NCBI GenBank assembly: GCA_019828595.1
Contig: JAHQRK010000031.1
Location: 682,001 to 746,000, forward strand
DNA length: 64,000 bases
Source: Aphanomyces cochlioides
Lineage: Eukaryota > Oomycota > Saprolegniomycetes > Saprolegniales > Verrucalvaceae
Direction of reading: 5' to 3'
In this document: one piece after another, positions 52,542 to 64,000 of the stretch
How positions within the stretch are numbered: position 1 is the first letter of the stretch
Layout of the letters: the number at the start of each line of letters is the position of its first letter
Notes under the pieces: generated by a model
Seen by the model: the letters and a program-made list of their open reading frames with translations, nothing else
The model's database searches: none
What the model was told of the DNA's origin: nothing
Position numbers and translations under genes: made by a program

Positions 52542-53398
52542 TTGAGCAGCGGCAATGCCTATACTAGGCTGCATGACCATGAATCGAGCCAATTAGCGAC
52601 GTTTTGTTGCTTTGTTCGGTGCAACGCCATTTATCTGCGCCACACTCTGGCGCAAGCTCCTCCCCATCCTCATGGCGGCCAACGCCAACACTTACTCTGG
52701 GCTTTGATGTTTCTTAAGGTGTACAGCACAGAGCACGTCCATGCAGCGATGGCAAATGTTGATGAAAAGACATTCAGAAAGTGGTCATGGGTATACATAG
52801 GAGCTCTTGAGGTGATGCCAGAGGTAAGATCATTGTTAAGATAATAAATAAATGAAATGATTATATTCTTTTCAATAATCGTTTTGATGGTGCTCCAATC
52901 GGTGCAAAACTTTTTGACTCCTTGGACGGCACTGACTGTCCAATTCAAGGGCCATTTCCTTTTGACTCCAAGTGGTGGTCGCACAAGCTCAATAGGGCTG
53001 GTGTTAGATACGAGGTTGGAATCTGTATCCGAACTGGTCACATAGATTGGGTCAATGGAGGGAAGCCATGCGGACAATGGTCAGACCTTACACTAGCCCG
53101 AGATGCGTATGTGCATGCCGTGAGTCCTGGCGAGATGACCCTTGCTGACAAGGGTTATATGGATCGGGCATATTTTATAAACCCAAGATACCACCCTCAA
53201 TCAGCTGTCGCCCAAAAGGCTGTCATGGCACGACATGAAACTGCGAATGCTCGACTGAAGAACTTTAATGTCCTGCGCACTGCATTTCGCCATGAAATCA
53301 ATCTTCATCCATCTTGCTTCTATGCTGTGGTTAACGTTACTCAGGTAGCAATTAAGCATGAGTCACCTCTGTACTCGATAAACCACAAAATCAATTGA
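52542..53398 (+). pseudogene. DDE (Harbinger-type) transposase, unit-2 copy
   Basis: The N-terminal frame 52542-52844 is longer than in unit 1 (one base fewer in GCTCCTCCCC). Catalytic part to 53398 with DGTD, ADKGY and RHET. The break between the parts (about 52825-52870) is unresolved, as in unit 1. Confidence 0.65.
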
Positions 53399-53435
53399 AA
53401 CCGATAGCTATTGTATCAATGTTTCCTGCAACCCC

Positions 53436-53533
53436 CTGGAGATATTGTTCATATAAGTTTTTACAGTATTCTGTTGTGCAGGTTTACTAAATTTCAAAGT
53501 GAGTTTCCAACTGATGTTCATTTCCAAATACTA
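53436..53533 (+). promoter_or_regulatory. Orphan CRN 5' region, unit-2 copy
   Basis: As 30781-30878. Confidence 0.6.
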
Positions 53534-55442
53534 CCTCTGTTCAGTAATTCTTGCAAGTTTATCATTTTCGTGTTTTTGATTGGCTATATAATTTTCAGCT
53601 ATCCAATAAGATTTCACTCAGATCATTCTTTTCAATCAATATTATTCAATGAAATGCAGTGTGTACTCAAGTGGTAATTAATCTTGCATCAATGGAAGGT
53701 CGCATGTCCATTCAACATCGTCACCACCGTCTTCATCATCAAGAGAAGTCATTCGAAGGTTGTCGATTGCGTTGCACAGATTGGCCAGCTCCATAGAAGT
53801 TTCGACTTCTGCCGCCAATGCTTCAAACCAAGTTTCTTGCTCCTCAACTTCCAAGGCCGCTAAACTCCTTTCAGCCAAATCACTTGGACATTCGAATCTT
53901 TCTGGGAGGCAGCCCGACTTCATCAACGCCGTCTTGCCCATGTTCGGTATTTTGTAGTTATTGTCACCACTTGCACGCAATATTTCGACAATACAGCTCT
54001 GCAGTGTAGCAAAGTTTCGCGTCAACTTGTCGTGCTCAATCGCATCCCACGCTTGGAATACAGCGGCAATCAATACATCAATCGTTTTGCACCGAACACG
54101 AGACGCAAGTGTTTGTAAAGAGCAAAAAAATCCAAGGTCAAGAACGTTGAGATCCGGTGAATTCGGGGGTTGGCACTTCAAGCAAATATTCCATCCATCT
54201 GCACACCCATGAGAGTGCACCAAGGGATCGTTGGCAGCAACATGCGGCCTTGCGTTGTCCTGTTGGACAAATATGGTTCGACTTTCTTCTGCAGGCCATT
54301 TAGCCTTGATAGCTGGGAAGACTTTATTGATAAGCATACTCCGATAGACATCTTGGGTAACATTCAAAGGTTTCGTCACAAAAGAACCACGCTCACGATT
54401 TTGAGAGGATCGCAATGCAGGCACGACTTCAGTAAAGCTCCAAGTCCCAATTTTTCCGTCAAACCATTGTTTCGAGGCATTGTCCCACCTTGGTCTTGCT
54501 ACGGCCGAGAGGAACATGACTTTAGTGATAAATCGTTTCGATTTCGTTGTACGCTGGGGCGGGGTCTCACCAGGAACGAGGTACACATTGCATTTCACCC
54601 GGGTCATGAAAAACCACTTTTCGTCCACGTGCACAACATCCATCAAGTCGCAGACTTGGTATGTATCATTGGATTGCCTTAGCATGTCCGCAGACCACTT
54701 TAAACGGGCATACTTATTGGCCTCTGTCAACTTTGGCTTGATATGACTCCTGTGTTTGATAACAAGGCCACGCTTGTCGTAACTAGACGCAAAAAGTCAA
54801 AATATGATGGACCTCATGACCAACCAGTGCAACGTCGACAACGGCATGACAAGTGCCCCTGCGAATTCACGGAGAGTGGTTCGATCTAACGCTGGTATAC
54901 TAAAAAGCCGTTCACGCAGTTCCTTGATGTCATGACTTGGTTTGCGTCCCGCATTCTTGTTGCGGCGGAAGACATTTTTACACAAAATGACGGAATTCGC
55001 CGAGTACTCACCTCGACGCCAAATTCGGGAGATCGTCTCAATCGAACGATCAAACTTTCGCAACGTTCTTTAGTGCCCCACGAGGAAGAGTTCCGTCTGG
55101 ACGGACGACTGTCAGCAAATGGTGGAGAACTGCTTGACGCTCCTCGTCAGTTAAGTTGGTCTTGTTGGGGGCCATCTCGAAAATGGGTGGAGCAATTTGA
55201 TGGGTAAAGCGTTCACTTATATGAGTACATTGTACCACTGTCACTTAGAACGGTAAAAATTTATTATATGGGAGATTGTATGTAGTTTTTGTGGTGAAAT
55301 TAAATTGCTTTTCCTCTACATATCTGTGCCAAAAAATCGTCAAACTTTCCTGTACAAGCAAATACCTCTACTTTCGAATATTTTCAAATATTGATTTCAA
55401 TATGACAAAAAATTGATACTTGCAAGAATTATTGAACAGAGG
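53534..55442. mobile_element. Mariner-like element, unit-2 copy
   Basis: As 30879-32787; TA on each side. Confidence 0.85.
53678..55175 (-). pseudogene. Mariner (DD34D) transposase, unit-2 copy
   Basis: Same frames and breaks as 31023-32520. Catalytic ORF 53678-54730, with five substitutions in the protein (for example KCNVYL for KWNVYL, EDGGDDVEW for DDGGDDGEW). HVDEKWF, QQDNARPH and SPDLNVLD are intact. Confidence 0.75.
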
Positions 55443-55702
55443 TATTGTCGATTGGGTCCACAACTGGAAATTTGGTATGTTTTGAAAATGTTTCAATTAA
55501 TTGACGCATACACTATTTAATGTTTACGCAAGCATTTTCTCGATCATGAACGTTAAATAGTGTAATTTCAAACGTTTTAAATGTTTGAAAAACATGTTCG
55601 AAGCATTCAATTCCTTTTCACTTGAAATTTGTATACGTCAATTTGCTTGCGTCAAAATTTATTCCGCACGACTCCACTTTCTTTTATTAAAACCACAATA
55701 GT
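55443..55702 (+). promoter_or_regulatory. Unrelated 5' region of kinase-CRN, unit-2 copy
   Basis: Same as 32788-33047, including the hairpin. Confidence 0.45.
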
Positions 55703-57413
55703 ATGCTGACTTTGTTCTGTCTTGTCGTCGGCGAGAGAACACCTTTCCCTGTGCACATTGCTGCTAATGAGACTGTGGGCGATCTCAAGGACAAGATCAA
55801 GGAAAAAAAGTCACACACAATCCATTGCGACGCCGATATGATACAGCTTTATTTGGCGGTGAAGGATAAAGTGTGGTTAGAATCGACGAGTCCGCTTGTT
55901 GAACGGTTGATGGAGGGCGAGACACCCGATGAAATACAGGAATACTTGGTCAAAGCAAACAAAATGAATCCGTTTTCTACACTTGCTAAGGCATTGACGT
56001 CCCCCCTGGTCAAGACCAACTTCATATCTTGGTGGTCGTACCTGAACGTGTTGCAGTTCCTTCAGATCATCAGCCGAGCAAGAAGCGAAAACTCGAGGAC
56101 TTTGCGAATATATTATCAGCTCCAGCTTCATTTGCGAAGCGTCAAGGACCCAATAGTTGGATTTTTCGGCTCAAAGAGTTTGATGGAGTTATTGAATGCC
56201 ATCGTCTTCCAACTTCCGACAAGAGATCTCTCATTCCACTTGTGCTGCTTCATGAAACCTTTGCAAAATTTGAAAGCAATTGCAAAACTATTCATTTTGG
56301 CAAGCCAGATTGTGATTTTTCGTCGAGTTTTGCGATGCCGTATCCGGTGTGCATGATAAAGAAGAAACACTTACAAAGGCGGCACTGAATACACTAGGAC
56401 GCTATTTGCTTTCTGATTGCCCTCGTGGTGCAAGCATGGTTGCAGCCCAAGTCGACAATTCTACTTCAGACGGATCCTTTATTTTTGACAACAGGTCATT
56501 GCTGAACTTGGAAGTCAAAGTTCAAAAAGGAGATGGAGGTGGCGACCCGACGATGCAAAATATCGCGTATTACGTCAAGCATTTGCCCATGCCGGTTGAT
56601 CGTGTCTTGCCATGCTATTTGTTGGACATTTGTGGTCCGCTTCTGAGCGTATTTGGTATTGTCAACGTTACTGATGAGTATGCTCTGTGCGAACCTCTTG
56701 TGACGAGTGTTCCGTTGCTTTTCTTCGACAATGTTGGACTGATGACGACGGGAGTCCGTGTATGTGCGTCTTTGAAAGCTGCGTTGCGAGACCTGACCAG
56801 TTCCCAATATGTCGCTTCGCGTGATTTAAATCGAAGTAGATTTCCGTACCATGATTCAGCTGTGATTGGCGGCGAGAAGGTCAACATCCGGTACTGCAAA
56901 CAGTTGGAACGTTATGTGTTTTCTGCCATGGTTGTCCAATCTGGCCATGACGTTGAAGTTGTTGTCAAGTTTGCAAAGCAATATGGAAGGGAAGTCCACG
57001 AGTATTGTGCAGGTCACGAATTTGCTCCAAGATTGTTAGACTTTGAAGTCCTTCCTAGCAAGTGGATTTTCGTTGGGATGGAGAAACTTAAGCTCAAACC
57101 GATTTCGAAAGCTTTGACCGATGCAAAAGTCGATGCAACAGTCATTCGTCGGCAGGTGCTGGAGATGAAAAATCGACTGGCAGCTGCCAAGCTTGTTCAT
57201 GGGGATCTTCGTGACGCCAACATCTTATGGGACTACGCCAAGGATCGTGTGGTGTTGATTGATTTCGACTGGTCTGGAAAGGACACTTGTTACCCGCCAT
57301 TCATGAATCCCGACATTACGTGGCCGCCAGAGGCTCAGACTAACAAGCCTCTTCGGATTGAGCACGACGAGTGGTGGATCCATCAGTTGCTGACAAAGTT
57401 GGACAAGAAATAA
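55703..57413 (+). pseudogene. Kinase-type CRN, split, copy 6
   Basis: Unit-2 counterpart of 33048-34760. The run is C6 (56001-56006) where unit 1 has C8, so both are broken but in different frames (217-codon header frame, 55703-56356). Kinase-like ORF 56349-57413, 354 residues, Ser for Leu in DNRSLL as in copy 5. Confidence 0.7.
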
Positions 57414-57564
57414 GTTCAAATTTTTATGCTGCTTCATGTTTATTTGTAGTATTCCACTGAGAGTTAAACTTCTCGCATGGCTTCGTCAACTTCACATTTC
57501 GAGGGGGATTTCAATATTACGTCGAAGATATACGAGTACTAAAGTGTGAGTTGAATGAATTTCT

Positions 57565-57660
57565 TCAAGGGAATTGTTTCAACGAAAATTCGCAATGCTC
57601 TATGCGCTTAGGAGCCGCCGTAATAGTAATCACCACGACCATAGTGGCTATTTCATTCAG
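57565..57660 (+). pseudogene. GH81 relic
   Basis: Sixth copy. Confidence 0.55.
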
Positions 57661-57736
57661 CTCGGTTGAGTCATCATGGACATGGCCTTGGCGAAACCAT
57701 GTCCATCGAATAAAAAAAGAAATCATAAGCGTTCAA

Positions 57737-58523
57737 TATACATGCCAAAGGTTTGACAAGACAGAAGTGCGTCAAATTATTCCCGGGACCTTGCCAAACA
57801 CGCGAGGAAATGCGCCATCGCATCCGTACATCTTGCGCATTTCGATGTACAATGAATGATCAAAAAATGCTTTCAATTTCTTCTTCCGTCAGGTGTGGAG
57901 CATGTGGAAGCTACAGGAGACAAGTTAACTTCAAATAGATCGACACAAATATAACGTACCCATTTTGTTCACGCACCACTTTTTCCACACGGCGTGTCGT
58001 GTGAATTGGATGAAGTTCGGTGCCAATATCGACAAACATCGTAGTTGCCTCCGACGACTTCAGCATACCGGGCTCCGGAGGGAGCTTGAAGGGACAGATC
58101 CACAACAGATAGGTCTTTACTTCGCGTTCAACTAGTGACGCTTTCAACGACAGAACTTGTCTTCCTAAATTTCCCAAAGGATGCTCCGTGAATGACGATG
58201 GAAAAAGTCGCGGAGAGGAACCTATTCCGTATCCTGCTTGGAAGCAATCAACTTGGACTCGACGTGCTTGAAAAACCAAGACGTGAATCTGCAATGGCGT
58301 TCAGCTAGGAAACGAGTCAATTCACTTCAAACGACAGAATTCCGTACCTTGCCACTTTCAAGCTTGTCGACCATCGAACCAGTCATGACCACGCCGCTGT
58401 TCAAGCTATACATCAAAGCTTCGACGAAGTGATGCTTGTCCTCCGCATTTGCTGCGGCTTCACAATACGTCATACGCTTTGTCGAGAGACTTCACGGGAT
58501 GGTAGTCAAGCTTGACGTATCTA
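57737..58523 (-). pseudogene. DHCR24-like pseudogene, version alpha, copy 3
   Basis: As 35084-35870. Near 57950 it reads ATATAACGTACCC, as in 19050, not ATATGTCGTAACC as in 35300, so unit 1 and unit 2 differ by local exchange here. Confidence 0.75.
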
Positions 58524-59294
58524 AAACATCTCGTCGATGGATAAACCCGTAGTTTGCATCGACATACGGCAAATAGCTTTCCAGCAGTTTCCTGCCGTCT
58601 CTGCAAGTGGCACTTCGACTTCATATCCATCGGACATGGCATTGCAAAACTCGACGAAAAAATCACAATCTGGTTTGCCAAAATCAATAGTTTTGCAATT
58701 GCTTTCAAACGTTGCAAAGACTTCATGAAGAAGCACAAGCGGAAGGAGAGATCTCTCGTTGGAGGTTGGAAGACGATGGCATTCAATCTGTCCATCAAAC
58801 TGTTTGAGGCAACACATCCAACTGGTTTTTCCTCGACCCTTCGCACACGAAGATGGAGCTGATAATTCATTCTCCAACTTCTGGATTTTTCTCTTCTTGC
58901 GCGGCTAATGTGCGGAAGGAACCGCAACACGTTCAGGTACGATCACCAAGACATGAATTTTGTCGTCGTCGAAATATGAGGGGCACTCACCACCCACCGC
59001 CCCAGAAAAGAACTTGGAAAGCTTCTTGGTTTCCTTCCTTCTTTCAGCATTGACATGCGATGCCGTCACGGTGTTTCCTTCAGCATTTTGGGAATGTCAT
59101 TCCACATCACGGTCTTCGGCAGACAACCACGCATAACCCTTCAACGCCAACATAGGGATCCAGCTAGATCCATTGCACGTCCAGTGTACTCAATTTCTTC
59201 CTTCATCTTGTCCTTGAGACATCCCATAGTCTCTTTAGCAGCAACGTCCAGGAGAGGTGTGTCCTTGTGTAAACTCACTTCAAAAATTAATAAA
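58521..59294 (-). pseudogene. CRN pseudogene fused to DHCR24, copy 3
   Basis: As 35867-36640; open part 58521-58877. Confidence 0.75.
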
Positions 59295-59300
59295 CCTGTA

Positions 59301-61008
59301 CTACTCTGGAATTTTATATATGCAGGTTTGTCGTTCGATTGTGGAAATAAATATATGAAGGATTGAGACACACACATCGCAATGTTCCAATGCATTAGAA
59401 CTACTAGCTCGAGATTGTAAGTGTGCCGATCTTGCTAGTCAATTGAGCGTCGAGAAGAAAGTCTTGGCAATCGAGCACCAGTTGTGGATCGACATCTAAG
59501 GACTCGGGCGATGATTTCATGCCTGCCTTGTACAAGTGGCGCATCTTGAACTTGTTCCCCCACGGCACTCCATGACTTGAATCATCACACTCTGCAATGT
59601 GACGAATATGTTGTCGGCTGTTTGTCTTGGCACGGCTGCATAAGCGTCGATAACGGCAGATATGAGCTCTTCAATGGTGTCCGACTGGATTTCATATTGT
59701 AGAGTTTGAATAGAACGAAAGAAACCGAGGTCCAACACATTTAGGTCAGGACTCTTTGGTGGCTGGAACGACCAGCTTATATTCCAACCTATATAGTAAC
59801 TATTCATAAGTCACACCAGTTCTACATCATTCTACATACCGTCTCGCTTGCACTCTCTATCAAAGTAATCATCACAAATACCATGCGCTCAAGCGTTATC
59901 ATGCTGAACAATGATTCTCTCGTGTCGAAACGGAACTGGCCAACGTGATCGAATGGCTGGAAGGACTTTGTTGATGCAAAAATCACGATAGACTTCTCGT
60001 GTCACACTGATCGATTTTGTCTCAATTGTTCCCGCCGGCCGATTTCGACTAGAGCGCTTGGCAGGGAGAGCTTCAACGAAAGGCCAGATCCCCAATTTCC
60101 CATCAAACCAAAGCCCATTCACGAGTCTTGGGCGCGCAAGGGCACACAGGAACATTACTTTTGGTTCGAGCATTTTTGTTGGGGCAGGTGCGATCAAAGT
60201 CTTCGACAACTACGTCATCACATATGTAGATTCGCTTAGTGAGTTCATCCATCCAGAACCATTTTTCGTCCACGTGGACGACATTGTACATTGAATTCAT
60301 TCGCCAGTGTTGATTATCGACATTTGACATACAGAACTCGAGGTTAGCAAGCTCATGACTCTTTGTTAGAGATGGTTTGAGAGTTCTACTGCGAATCTTC
60401 ACTGTACCTTCTCGCACTAGTTTACGGATTGTTGTGTGCGAAACACCGGTTTGCTTTGCGAGAGATCGATAGGATCGTCGCTTGTGAACAGGGATCGTCT
60501 TGATTTTCGATTTGATGGCCTGCCGATCCACCGGCTTCCTTCCGCAGTTCGATTTCTTGCTGTCGACGATCGCGTGTGGCGCTCCGTTGAGTAATGATTC
60601 AACTCCAGCATCCCACACGCGGGATACCGTGGCTTGGCTTGTCTTAAAGATCGAAGCAGTCTTTGTGAGAGCGCCATGTGGTAGCCGTCCATCATGGCTG
60701 ATCGAGAGCAGATGTAGCATAACAGCCCGGCGCTCCTCGTTCGTCAGGACTCGGCGTCGCACAGGCTCAGTGTTGAGGATGTTGTCAATATTCATCTCAA
60801 AGACAAGTGAAGGTGACTTGATTAAAGTATAGAGTTGGTCACTATTCAGATTCTCCTGATCCACTGCTCCGATTTTGGCGAAACGAGAACCATTGGAATC
60901 TATGCACTTTGATTTGCTAAAATATACCCAATCCACAGTCGTTTCCTGAAAATTGAGGGTTGTTTGGAGGTTTGAACAAAAACCTGCATATAAAAAATTC
61001 CAGAGTAG
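59301..61008. mobile_element. Second mariner/Tc1-like element, unit-2 copy, 1708 bp
   Basis: As 36647-38353, TA at 59299-59300 and 61009-61010. One extra T near 60160. Confidence 0.9.
59404..60796 (-). pseudogene. Mariner-family transposase, unit-2 copy with extra frameshift
   Basis: Shares the TGA and the G5 deletion with 36750-38141. The additional T at about 60160 breaks the frame after NARTK, before VMFLCALARPR. Confidence 0.7.
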
Positions 61009-62238
61009 TATTGTCTTTTTCACTGAAATTTGTATTGTCAATTTCAGTCAAATTTGTAGTTTCGACCAAAAATCAAATACATTTCCAAATCGATTTGACC
61101 ATACTGAAGCCAAGTTGAACCGAATATTGGCCAAAGTAATTGCATGTGTATTAGGGTGTGTTAGGGTGTGTTTTGCGTGAATTAGTTAAATATTCGATTC
61201 TGATTGGCTGCGAGATTCGGAAATTGATTAAAAAATCGATACATTTCCAGACATCTCACTATTTAGAATGAATCTCACAATATTTTTGACTAAAAATTGA
61301 AATACTATTCAGGTATAGTGAGCTCAAGTGTAATACGAAAGTACACCCAATAAAGTAATGTTTTGAATGTGTGTTTTGCGTGTGTTTTTGTCAAGAAGGC
61401 AAATACTTGATTCTGATTGGCTATAGATTTCAAATAGATTTGGAAAAATAGATACATTTTTCACCCCAGTCACAATTTAGAGTGTAAATAACAATACAAC
61501 AATATAACATTATGCGAGCAAGATCGAATCCTCACCTTAATCATATACCAAAGGCTCCCACAGTTGCTTCGACTTCGTCAATTCGTTGGAGGCAAGTTCA
61601 GTTGCAAGATGAGATTTAGTTCATGCTTCTGGCGCACGCTGCAGCTCCAGGGGGTGTAGTGGTTTCAAAGAAATTTCGCCTGATCAACCGGTTCATGATT
61701 GAAGGTGATATCAAGTTTCGTCATCTATCCGGTTAAAGCTGCTTACATGTTAATAACATAGGTATGACTGTATCAAGTTTCGTAGTCTATCCGGTTCAAG
61801 CTTCTGAGGGTATAGTGATTATTCTATATATTCGATGTGAGAGGTTCATTATCAAAAATAAATCAAACCAATGACCAAAACATTTATCAAATTTAAAAGG
61901 TCATTTTTATCAAAGCATTATTTTGCTATGTTTCACCCTTCTTTGTAACATATCTCACAGAATATCGGCTTTAAGAAGTTCGTTTCTTTTGAATTTATAT
62001 TCCTCTGACAAAGTTCAAAACACACAAAAATTTTCATGGAAAACTGTCATCGGGTTCGAAAGTTACAAGCACATATACCCTCGATGCCTTCGACGACTGT
62101 TAATAAATCGCGTGCTCACTGTTTGTTTCAAAGGTCTGAGGAACCTGGAGATATTGTTCGTATAAGTTTTTACAGTATTCTGTTGTGCAGGTTTACTAAA
62201 TTTCAAAGTGAGTTTCCAACTGATGTTCATTTCCAAAT
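61009..62238 (+). repeat. R repeat, inverted full-length copy, unit 2
   Basis: As 38354-39583. Ends with the CRN 5' region. Confidence 0.85.
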
Positions 62239-63314
62239 ATGCTGACTTTGTTCTGTCTTGTCGTCGGCGAGAGAACACCTTTCCCTGTGCACATTGCTGC
62301 TAATGAGACTGTGGGCGATCTCAAGAAAAAGATCAAGGAAGAAAAGTCACATACAATCCATTGCGACGCCAATATGATACAGCTTTATTTGGCGGTGAAG
62401 GATAATGCATGGTTAGAATCGACGAGTCCGCTTGTTGAACGGTTGATGAAGGGCGAGACACCCGATGAAATACAGGAATACTTGGTCGAAGCAAACAAAA
62501 TGAATCCGTTTTCTACACTTGCTAAGGCATTGACGTCCCCCCTGGTCAAGACCAACTTCATATCTTGGTGGTGGTCCCAGAAGAAGGCCTATTCAGCGCT
62601 GCGAATTTGCGTGTTGGCCTTGAACTTCTCAATTTAGTTCTCCCCCACGCTCTGACGGATTGTCCTACTACCATGTCTGACCGGAGTCCAAACTTCAAAG
62701 CCAATTTATGCTTGTATTATGACTGTCATCGTCGAAAGGAGACATGGATCCGATGTATCCTACTCGATATCTCGTTTCCTGCATCACTGGTGACAGCTGC
62801 GCATTTGTTCCGACGAAGTAACGAATATCTGGCGTTCCCCATGATGCAAATATCGGATATCGATGATGAACGAAATGGGTTGTTGTTGTTCCAACCATTG
62901 GAATATGCTTTCGACCATTTCCAAATCAGTTTTATTTACAACCATCGCAACGACTGCTTTTATCTCAAGCTGTTTGACCAATCCATTCGAAACACACGTC
63001 TCGTGGATGCCATGCGCAATTCCAAACAAAAGCAAGTGCTGATGAACGCTATTTCAAGAGCCAAAAGACCTTGCAAATTTGACATCAAAACAACATTTGG
63101 TCATTTGGATGGCAAAGCACTGAAATTCAGATCTCCCGGCCGTCCTTTCAAACGGTGTTTAAACTTGCAGGCAAGATTGGCCTATGCAAAGGCGTTGAAG
63201 AAGCAAGATATTGACCCATCGTATAACTTCGACGATTTCTGGTCAGAGGGATTTTCCTTAGAGGACAAAATGACCATATTTCGCCAAAGCATAGCAAATT
63301 GTGACCAAATATGA
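62239..63314 (+). pseudogene. HNH-type CRN, copy 4, broken at the poly-C run
   Basis: C6 at 62537-62542 where the other three HNH CRNs have C7. The header (ERTPFPVHIA, LYLAVK) runs out of frame and stops at 62637. The hinge and HNH domain continue from 62565 in the next frame, unchanged. A single missing C is the only lesion. Confidence 0.8.
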
Positions 63315-63672
63315 TCGTCTACTGTAACTAATCATTTATAGCTGGGTTTCTGCTGATAATTCATTGATTGTTTTCTTGTTGGACCTTCAATTCAGCTCTG
63401 AACAAGCGCAAGGAACGTGTTGAGCAAGTTTAAAACCTCGTATCGCGCTCGAGAAGGCGACCCATCGATGCTTATTACGCTTGTCATGGTAGATTGTTGG
63501 ATGGAATAACGATGGAAGGAAATCCCCGTTGTGTATGGCTCGCCCTGGCTGGCAAAATATCTCGTACCCCCGTGGTGAATACAAGACGACATTGTCCAAA
63601 AATTAGCATCAATATGATGGATATTTTGGAGTAAATACGACGGCTCGGGTGCTTTTGTTTCAAAAAGAATGA
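63315..63672 (-). pseudogene. Relic of unknown gene (copy of 24713-25070)
   Basis: Inverse block; coding segment 63387-63599. Confidence 0.35.
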
Positions 63673-64000
63673 AGTGCAAATTACCATGTGACGTTTACTG
63701 TTCGCGTGGAGCCACTCGTTCCCATGGACCAGCATTCGGCAATGCTCAGCCTAGCTGATTCGGTGGTCGACAACCCTGAAAGTGGCAAGGTAGAGAGTTC
63801 TATCCTTTTGAAGTGAATCGACTCAATTCTTAGCTGAATGCAAGTGGAGATTGGCACAAGCCTAGGTTTTTCAAGCACGTCGAGTCCAAGTTGATTGCCT
63901 CCAAGCAGGATACGAAAGACATTCCTCTCCGCGACTATTTCCACCGTCACTCACGGAGCATCTTTTGGGAAATTCAAGACATCATTCCCTTTGGCAACAA
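63673..64000 (+). pseudogene. DHCR24-like pseudogene, version beta, copy 4, cut by window edge
   Basis: From ADSVVDNPESGK and the 44-nt intron to [11 protein letters not shown] at the last base; continues beyond the window. Confidence 0.75.

Larger units (their letters stand above)
50961..53435. mobile_element. PIF/Harbinger-like transposon, unit-2 copy
   Basis: Same CTG duplication and TIRs as 28306-30780. Confidence 0.75.
44362..64000. repeat. Tandem unit 2, incomplete at the window edge
   Basis: Direct copy of 21724 to about 41345. The substitutions and single-base indels seen are few. Several decide whether an ORF is intact, for example at 51293 (277-aa protein open) and 60160 (mariner frame lost). 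Confidence 0.9.

Noticed and set aside
1..64000. tRNA, rRNA or other structural RNA genes
   Set aside because: None recognised by eye on either strand; a covariance-model scan would be needed to exclude small ones.

Overview
The window looks like nuclear DNA from an oomycete, most likely a saprolegnialean close to Aphanomyces. Four things point there. (1) It is packed with Crinkler (CRN) genes whose N-terminal motif is LYLALK/LYLAVK, the Aphanomyces form of LFLAK, followed by an HILVVVP hinge. (2) Genes carry very short GT-AG introns (38-51 nt). (3) There are remnants of a delta-24 sterol reductase (DHCR24); Saprolegniales make sterols and Peronosporales do not. (4) The mobile elements are eukaryotic: Crypton, mariner DD34D, PIF/Harbinger-like and a 4-bp-TSD DNA transposon. 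This assignment is inference; there is no rRNA or tRNA to confirm it.

Layout. 1-3183: two tandem Crypton-like tyrosine recombinase copies, the first entering from the left edge. 3184-16481: three near-identical 611-aa CRNs (P-loop NTPase plus REase-like C-terminus), each followed on its own strand by a piece of an RFC5-like clamp-loader gene, with two CRN pseudogenes and a block of decaying housekeeping genes (GH81 endo-beta-1,3-glucanase, DHCR24 tail, RFC5). 16482-21366: a shared CRN-upstream repeat (called R), a CRN/DHCR24 chimeric pseudogene and a kinase-type CRN on the minus strand. 21724-44361 and 44362-64000 (running off the edge): two direct copies of a unit of about 22.65 kb. Each unit is M-N-M', where M (about 5.1 kb: kinase-CRN, GH81/DHCR24 relics, HNH-type CRN, R) recurs inverted at the other end. 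N holds three nested DNA transposons, another kinase-CRN, a DHCR24/CRN pseudogene block and a fourth transposon. The unit junction is therefore a palindrome of about 10.6 kb (38.88-49.51 kb); a smaller one lies at 19.17-23.92 kb.

How it works together. One N-terminal trafficking module and one short 5' region are shared by three unrelated C-terminal effector modules (NTPase-REase, HNH, protein kinase-like), with exchange at the HILVVVP hinge. Immediately before the hinge is a poly-C run of 6, 7 or 8 bases; only C7 keeps the two halves in frame, so copies that are otherwise almost identical differ in being open or broken. The flanks contain intron-bearing fragments of ordinary genes, which shows that CRN recombination captured genomic DNA rather than cDNA. 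The region reads as a young, actively rearranging effector factory, with insertion scars and matching empty sites that allow events to be ordered. The main caution is that tandem and inverted repeats and homopolymer differences are also what assembly or base-calling errors look like.
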